A DNA stretch of 64,000 nt, from contig JAKJHU010000065.1 of assembly GCA_022316685.1 (NCBI GenBank), positions 3,342,322 through 3,406,321 of the forward strand. Direction: 5' to 3'. The notes beneath the pieces were generated by a model that saw only the letters and a program-made list of their open reading frames with translations, was not told where the DNA came from and made no database searches. This DNA is from Progne subis subis. Its lineage: Eukaryota > Chordata > Aves > Passeriformes > Hirundinidae. A program made the position numbers and the translations under genes. Below, piece after piece: positions 57,969 through 64,000 of the stretch. Positions within the stretch are counted from its first letter, which is position 1. The number at the start of each line of letters is the position of its first letter.

Positions 57969-60900
57969 ATACATTAATTGCAAAAGGTATTCAGAAAAAT
58001 TAAAATTTGCAAATTAAGATCATTGTGCAACACTAGAAGTTTAGAGGTGCCTTATGAAAGTCTAGCAATTTTAGGAAATGAAATCAGAAGCATGAAAATT
58101 ACAATTCATGTACCCTTTTCTAGACCATAGCCAAGGATGTGCCAAGAGTGGTTCTAGACCTAAAGTTAAATAAATAAAAATTGTTTAACACAGATTACAA
58201 GACATCCATGGGAAAGAGTGGTGAAAGTCAAGCAAAACAGCGAGACTGCTAAGTGCTTCACAAACAGGAACAAGAGTCTGATATCTCCACTACAGTGAAC
58301 CAGCCTTGAACTCGAGAGGTGTTTTTTTCACACTGCAATACTGACTGACCACCCAGTGCAGAAAACTTCCAACATTTGGTCCTGAACAGAGTTCCCTGGG
58401 TCACTCAATGCCTTACAATCCAGCTTGTTACAGTGGTTATGCAAATCACAGTATCCCACTGCAGTGGTCCATTAATATCTTTAGAAATGTTGTTCAATTC
58501 CCGTACGTACAAACACGTCAGACAAAACTGAGCATGAGAAACGAAATCATCTTTCTGTTACCCACATCCTCCCCCTAAGAGCAGGGAGGAAAACTGTGTC
58601 ATAACTTCAAAAAGAAGTGTCCTTGCAAAAACTGGTAATGCTTCAACAACTGATAGAACTACTCTACTCCCAGTCCAACTGCACTGCAGACCTGTATCCC
58701 TAAAGATGATGTGCCATGAAGTAACAATGTGACTAATCTCTAAAAGACAGCTGGAGTGGGACATAACATCTTCAAACAGACAACAACTTACACTAGGACA
58801 GAACTTCTTTGTTCATATCCCTTTATCAAGGATTAGGGAATGGAGAAACCATTGCCGAGAATAAAAAAGGTTTTATTTAAAGTTACAAAATAACTGTCTT
58901 CCCAAGTGTAAATATAATGATGTAATCCCGTACCATGGTACAGAAGTTACTATAACGAGTTTTCATTGACACAGAAATATAAATAAGGAACAGTTTTCCT
59001 CAATACTTTCCGGATTTAAGAAATCCAGCGGTAATTTCTGAAGGCTATCTCCTCTGGTCAAGTTGTTAACCAGAAACTACTATCTAGCAGTGATCAAGTT
59101 CATCCTGCTTTTACGTGACCTTCATTATCAAATCTGCAACCACAACACACCACACCACAAGTGTTCTGTTTCCATTCATGTTCAACTATGAATTTTGGCC
59201 AGGTGACTAATGATCACAGTTAATTTAGTTCCCAAGATAGCAGAGAGAGTCAATAGTTGGGAAAAATGTCTCTCAAAGTAATTCCAACCATCACAGAGAA
59301 AATATTGTTCACTACTTTAAAAGCTATGAAAACTCAAAACCGCATCAGAACATACTTCTTGTATTTAATAATCTTGAAAACATAGCAATTGACTGAACAC
59401 AAAAGCAAGATATTTTAGCAAACACTCTGATTTTATTATATAATTGGGATTGGTGTTAAATTACATGAGTATCAAAAACTGTATCTTTAAATCCCTGCAA
59501 AAACATGAACTCTTAATAAACGTCTACCCTAGTAAACAGTGAAGTGTTAATATAAATAACTGTAGAACAACATGAGGAGACTTAAATATCAACCATAGCC
59601 TTAAAATTACTTTGTTCTAAGGATGTATGTTAAACAGAGTACAGTAAGGGAACAGAGAAGCCATGAACTTTTAATGCAAGGCACTGCTCTCAGAGCTCAA
59701 GAACATTAACAGCTGGCAAGTTTGTTCTGACCAACATGTAACTTTTGGGAAGGATTCTTCTGATAACATGAGGATGTATAGCAGGAGAAAAGCACACAGA
59801 TTAAAAGGAAAAACAAAAAATCAAGGTGAGAGTGAAGGCTGTATTCTAGACCAGACAGGCATGAACAGGAGTGAACAACATGAACGGCAGGTTTGTGGGA
59901 TTTGTGGGATTAGGAGAAATAATTTATCTATCTTTTCAAAAGCCTTTGTAGTTTCTGTTTGATGCACAATAGAAGTCACGAGAGCAATGCAAAGGGGAGC
60001 ACAGAACAATCAAAGTGATTACCTAGGAAAATGGCAAACAATATTCAAAATTAGAAAGAGAGTATACAAAAGCCCCAACTTCTCAAGTGAGTTTGATGCC
60101 ATTCTAGAACACAGCAGAAGAATTTCAGAAGAGAAGGCATGGTCGCATTAAATGAATCCTTGTATCTGGATTTTATGTGTGGCAATATGCACTCTGTAAT
60201 TGATGGGTAGAACAAATTTAGTGTTGGAAGGCTCTGTACCATGAATACCCTACTAGCAACCCATCCACAACACTGCCCAGCGTGAAATTCCCAGAGTCCT
60301 TTTACATAGAGTGACCTTCAACCCCACACAAGCAGCAGTTTAATTAGACATGCAAGTGATCCTGAATTAAAAGAAAAACAAACAAAAAAAAAAAACCAAG
60401 GAATTTCACCCTTCAGCTGTCAAACCATGAGTTTGTGTATGAGTTCTAGGCTACTCCAGAAGAGAACAAGGTTCCATAACACTTCTCAGTAACTAAATTA
60501 GCTGTAGGAAATGGGCTTGCAAGCACTATAACAAAGAATCATTTTCTGTAATAAAAAAAAAAAAAAACAAAACCAGAAAACAAACTTTCAATCAGCCAGA
60601 ACTGCTAATTTTTTTGTCACCTATAAAGGTTTAAAGAGGAAAAGGGAAGTAAAATGTGCAACAGGAGTAAAGCCCATGTTTTTCCAAGCTGCAGGATACA
60701 AGACCTTCATTTTGATTTTGATTATTAATTAGTCTACTAGAAACATAATAACATTTCACTGCCTGTATACTTATCTTGTTCTTGTTATGATAGTTAAATA
60801 ACTGAAAAGTATAAACCAAGTAGCAAACAAGTGAGACGAAAAAGTGGGCAGACTGCTGCCATGTGAACACGTTGCAAAAAAAGCAGAAGGAAAGATGTTA

Positions 60901-61957
60901 ATCCTTGTGTTGTACTTCAAGCACATTTGTCACACACAGTACAGGTGTTCTCAGTGTGCTCTGCCAGCTCCCCTTGAATTCACCACTCCATTCCTCCCTA
61001 AAACAAAACAGGATCCGGGAGGAGAACACAGACTGGGTATTCAAGACTACCTAAGGGACTTGCAATGATAATCCACTAAGAAAAAGGGTTAAGTCCTGTG
61101 AAATGTCCAACCATTACAGTGATGAATCCAAACTGAAAGGCTGAAAGGATGGCTTCATAAAAACATAGCTGTACAATAAAGATTGGAATGCACCTCATAT
61201 CTGCAGTAGAAACATAGGTATGTTATTACATACTGGTCTCTGGAATTCGGTGGGTTTGTTTTTGTACAAACACTTCGAGGCTACCTGCTTCTGTTCCTAA
61301 TTGCTTCCTCTGGATCTGGTATTTTTATTAAAATAAAGGATATCCATCCAAATGATTGCAGTTTTGCCACAGTAAGTATCCATATCTCTTTTGTTAGCTC
61401 AGGAAGTGCCATTTGTTTCAGTACGTGCTATCTAACAGCAGATGTGCATTAAAACGTGTCATTGCAGGATGTATTAACCACATCACATGAATAAGCCAAA
61501 CAACTGAAATAAGGAGCTACAAAGACCTTTTTGAACATGAACAGCCTCCCTGATCTCTATGAAACTAAATTACCAGTCTGATATTCCTTGCTCATATGGG
61601 AAAGATGCAATAACTGGGCAACAGATCTTATGGAAGGCACAGTCTAATGCTTTGCACTCGCTTTACAATTGCTACCTACCCTACTACACCTCTTTTTTTG
61701 TCCTGAGTTATACATTCACATACCTACAGTATATCTACAATACAGTTTTGATTCAGATACTATTTCCCAAATATACAATAGCTCAAGGAGGGAAGGTTGC
61801 TTTGTTTGTGGTATACTGGTTTGAATTTTTTTGAATCATTGCCTTGCCCTTCACATTCTTTCTCAACATCTGCAGCATTTGAGCAGCAAAGTCTCTAAAT
61901 CAATCAGCTTCTGACCCAACATTTCTGTCAGAATTATAATATTGTAAAATTATAATT

Positions 61958-62045
61958 GTAAAATTGGCTAACAGGAATTTTGATTGCCTTGGACCATCCT
62001 CTGCAAGATCCAAGGCAAACAAAAATCCTGTTAGCCAATTTTTAC
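61958..62045. repeat. Near-perfect inverted repeat (36-bp stem, 15-base loop)
   Basis: Left arm 61958-61993 and right arm 62009-62045 are reverse complements with one bulged base and two mismatches; the loop is CCATCCTCTGCAAGA. The arms start GTAAAATTGGCTAACAGG and end GCCTTGGA. It is preceded by short TTGTAAAATTATAA repeats. It could be a recent inverted duplication, a foldback element remnant or a hairpin RNA precursor; nothing in the sequence decides between these. Confidence 0.85.
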
Positions 62046-64000
62046 ATTTGTATCCAGATTATGAGAAAGCAGTTTTGAGTGAGTGATTGCAATTTTTCAA
62101 AAATTACAGTAACAGAGATAAACCCAATTAACAAAATACTACAAAGAGAGATATTCCTTGCAAAAAGAGAAAATAGAAAGAGGGAAATCTTTAACTCTGA
62201 TCCTGTCACTGGTTTTAGGAGATGAGCAGCTTTCACTATGACTTCCTATGCAACTCAGTAGGAAAATGTCACCAAACACCATGCTGAAAAATGCCATCAG
62301 AAATACTGTCCAGTGTTTCTCACCTTCTCTCTAAGCTTACAGAAGTATGTAGCACAAATCCAGTTTTGCTTCTGATCACAAAATATCCACGTACAATTAC
62401 CTCTGTAAGCACAATTTGCAGGCAAGCGGCTCAGGAATCGGATGTTCTTTGCAAAGAAAAGCTACAAAGATTTTGTACCAGTAATCCCCAAGTTTTAGGG
62501 ATCACGGACAACAATGTTAAGCAAGTAGTGTGCTTACAAAAAGCTTCAGGCTTGTAATTAGGATTTTTTTTTTTTTTTCTTTCATGGGGCCACAAGAATC
62601 ATTAAGGTGATATCTGAGACAGTGTTGTCTGCCATCCATAATCTCAGGACCACTTTTTCAGTCCCTTTTACTAACTGTAGCAGCTGTATTTGTGAGGTGA
62701 CCAATAGTTGCAAAGTATTGAACAGTTCACACTGAAAAAAAGAACGAAATAAAAGAACAGAATTGAATGACACTCAATACTCACCCCCACCTCACCACCC
62801 CCCACTACTCACCAGTGAAAAAAGAGCAAGAATACTAAAAAAATATTTCAGAGATAACACTTTGATCATAGTTTTCAGGATTCTTAGATGATCATTTTGT
62901 TAAATATTTTTCCACATGTGAGTTAATTCAAATACCTAAGAGCACAGTTTCTTTCCTACTGTATTCAGTTTTGATAGGGTAAGGATTATGTCTTGTTTGT
63001 GAAGCTGGCTGGAAGTTCCTAATGGTTCTTTTCAGGAAGAATGCATCTGTTTTCCAAACCTGTTCCTTCCTAAACTTGCTAAAGTTGGCCCCAAAAATGT
63101 ATCAGAAAACAACCGGAGGATGAGGGGGATGGGGAAGAAACTTCAAAGACACCTTGTCTCAATTAAATCTCCAAGTGTTACCTCTTCCTGTTGAACTGAG
63201 TCACGCAGGGCTTTAGCTGTCACACCTGCCTGGGGAGGAGAGGTGTCAGCACCCAGAAGAGGTTTCTATTTCAGCTGCCTCCTGTAATTGGCAGCCTGGA
63301 ATTAATTAATGAGCTGAAACCGGCACGCACTTGAATGCAGCACACAATTAAGCACGGCAAGAAGTGTCAAAAAACACTGCTGCTTGCTTTAATATTCCTT
63401 TACTGCTAAAACACGTGGAGAGGTAAAACAGGAAAGGCAAATGGCAATTAACAAAGACACGAGGGTGCCCCTGGCAGGCACCGGTACCAGCTGGGGCTCA
63501 GAATGCTGCTAAGCTATTGCCTGAACAAGCAGGTACAGCGAGAACAGTTATCTCACCTAATAAACAACAGCCCTTGCCATTTTTAGTCTTTTTGGTCTCT
63601 GAATTATTTTAAATATCCTGTCTAAAGCCGTATGATTCATGTGGTTGTTCCAAGTAGCCTCAGCTGGAAGCTCTCAGTACACCCTATCAACATTTCAACT
63701 ACTAATTCAGCTGGAAAGCCAGGGGGAGGAATGTGTCAACTCCATGGATCCATCAACTCATCATAGCAGTGTCATTTCTGGAACCTTTTTTCTTGATCAG
63801 CTCTTGGTGCTCAGCACAAACCACCTTCCCACAGATGAAGCTAGATATTTAACGTCTGTATTTTAAAGAACAATCTTTGGAGGGGTATAGAGGAAACAAA
63901 ACAAAACCAAAAAAAAACACCCCCAGTTATTTTTGGAGCATATCCTTCCATTTATTTTTGTTGTTAAGTAACAGCAGATCTTACATGCATATTTTGAGTC

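Larger units (their letters stand above)
51691..64000. other. Region upstream of the ARHGEF3 CpG island; no gene recognised
   Basis: AT-rich sequence with short open frames only, none resembling a known protein. It holds a T20 run (51870-51889), an AAAT-rich patch (about 52621-52657), two CR1 fragments, A-rich low complexity (about 56940-57050) and a hairpin at 61958-62045. It may be intergenic or lie in an intron of longer ARHGEF3 isoforms with more distal first exons, as known in mammals. Confidence 0.5.

Noticed and set aside
1..64000. CRISPR arrays, operons, bacterial promoters, tRNA or rRNA genes
   Set aside because: None was seen. The window is vertebrate nuclear DNA, and the tandem arrays have no spacer organisation.

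Overview
The window is nuclear DNA of a bird, most likely a songbird. The evidence is spliceosomal genes with GT-AG introns, a truncated CR1 LINE with the avian-type 3' end at 54.5-54.7 kb, compact introns, and two neighbouring genes whose order matches human 3p14.3 (chicken chromosome 12 by known synteny; the species itself is inferred, not shown). Both genes read on the minus strand, head to tail, so the window shows them 3' to 5'.

Left part (596-20,250): TASOR (FAM208A), the scaffold subunit of the HUSH silencing complex. Seventeen coding exons can be placed with matching phases, giving residues 1-1265; the rest of the gene lies beyond the left edge. Its CpG-rich first exon and promoter are at 19.6-20.25 kb, and the upstream side of the promoter is a 33-bp minisatellite (20.25-20.94 kb). 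One exon (4811-5526) is two bases too long, with two separate apparent frame breaks, while every other exon is clean.

Middle (21-27.76 kb): an AT-rich spacer with an LTR-like fragment, then the probable 3' UTR of the next gene.

Centre and right (27,760-49,942): ARHGEF3 (XPLN), a RhoA/RhoB exchange factor. It is complete in ten coding exons encoding 516 residues, with the DH domain followed by the PH domain. One intron uses a GC donor. The exon 2 splice donor lies in a 95-bp tandem repeat that copies the donor itself four times. The first exon (49,847-49,942) has a perfect Kozak start and a CpG-rich promoter. Immediately upstream is a 1.4-kb, 27/28-bp minisatellite with higher-order structure.

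Far right (51.8-64 kb): no exon recognised. It holds two CR1 fragments, simple repeats and one near-perfect 36-bp hairpin at 61,958-62,045. It could be intergenic or lie inside an intron of longer ARHGEF3 isoforms that start further upstream.

The two genes are neighbours but not a known functional pair: TASOR acts in H3K9me3 silencing of retroelements and ARHGEF3 in Rho signalling. The standout features are structural: three GC-rich minisatellites, each lying against a promoter or splice site, and the broken-looking TASOR exon.
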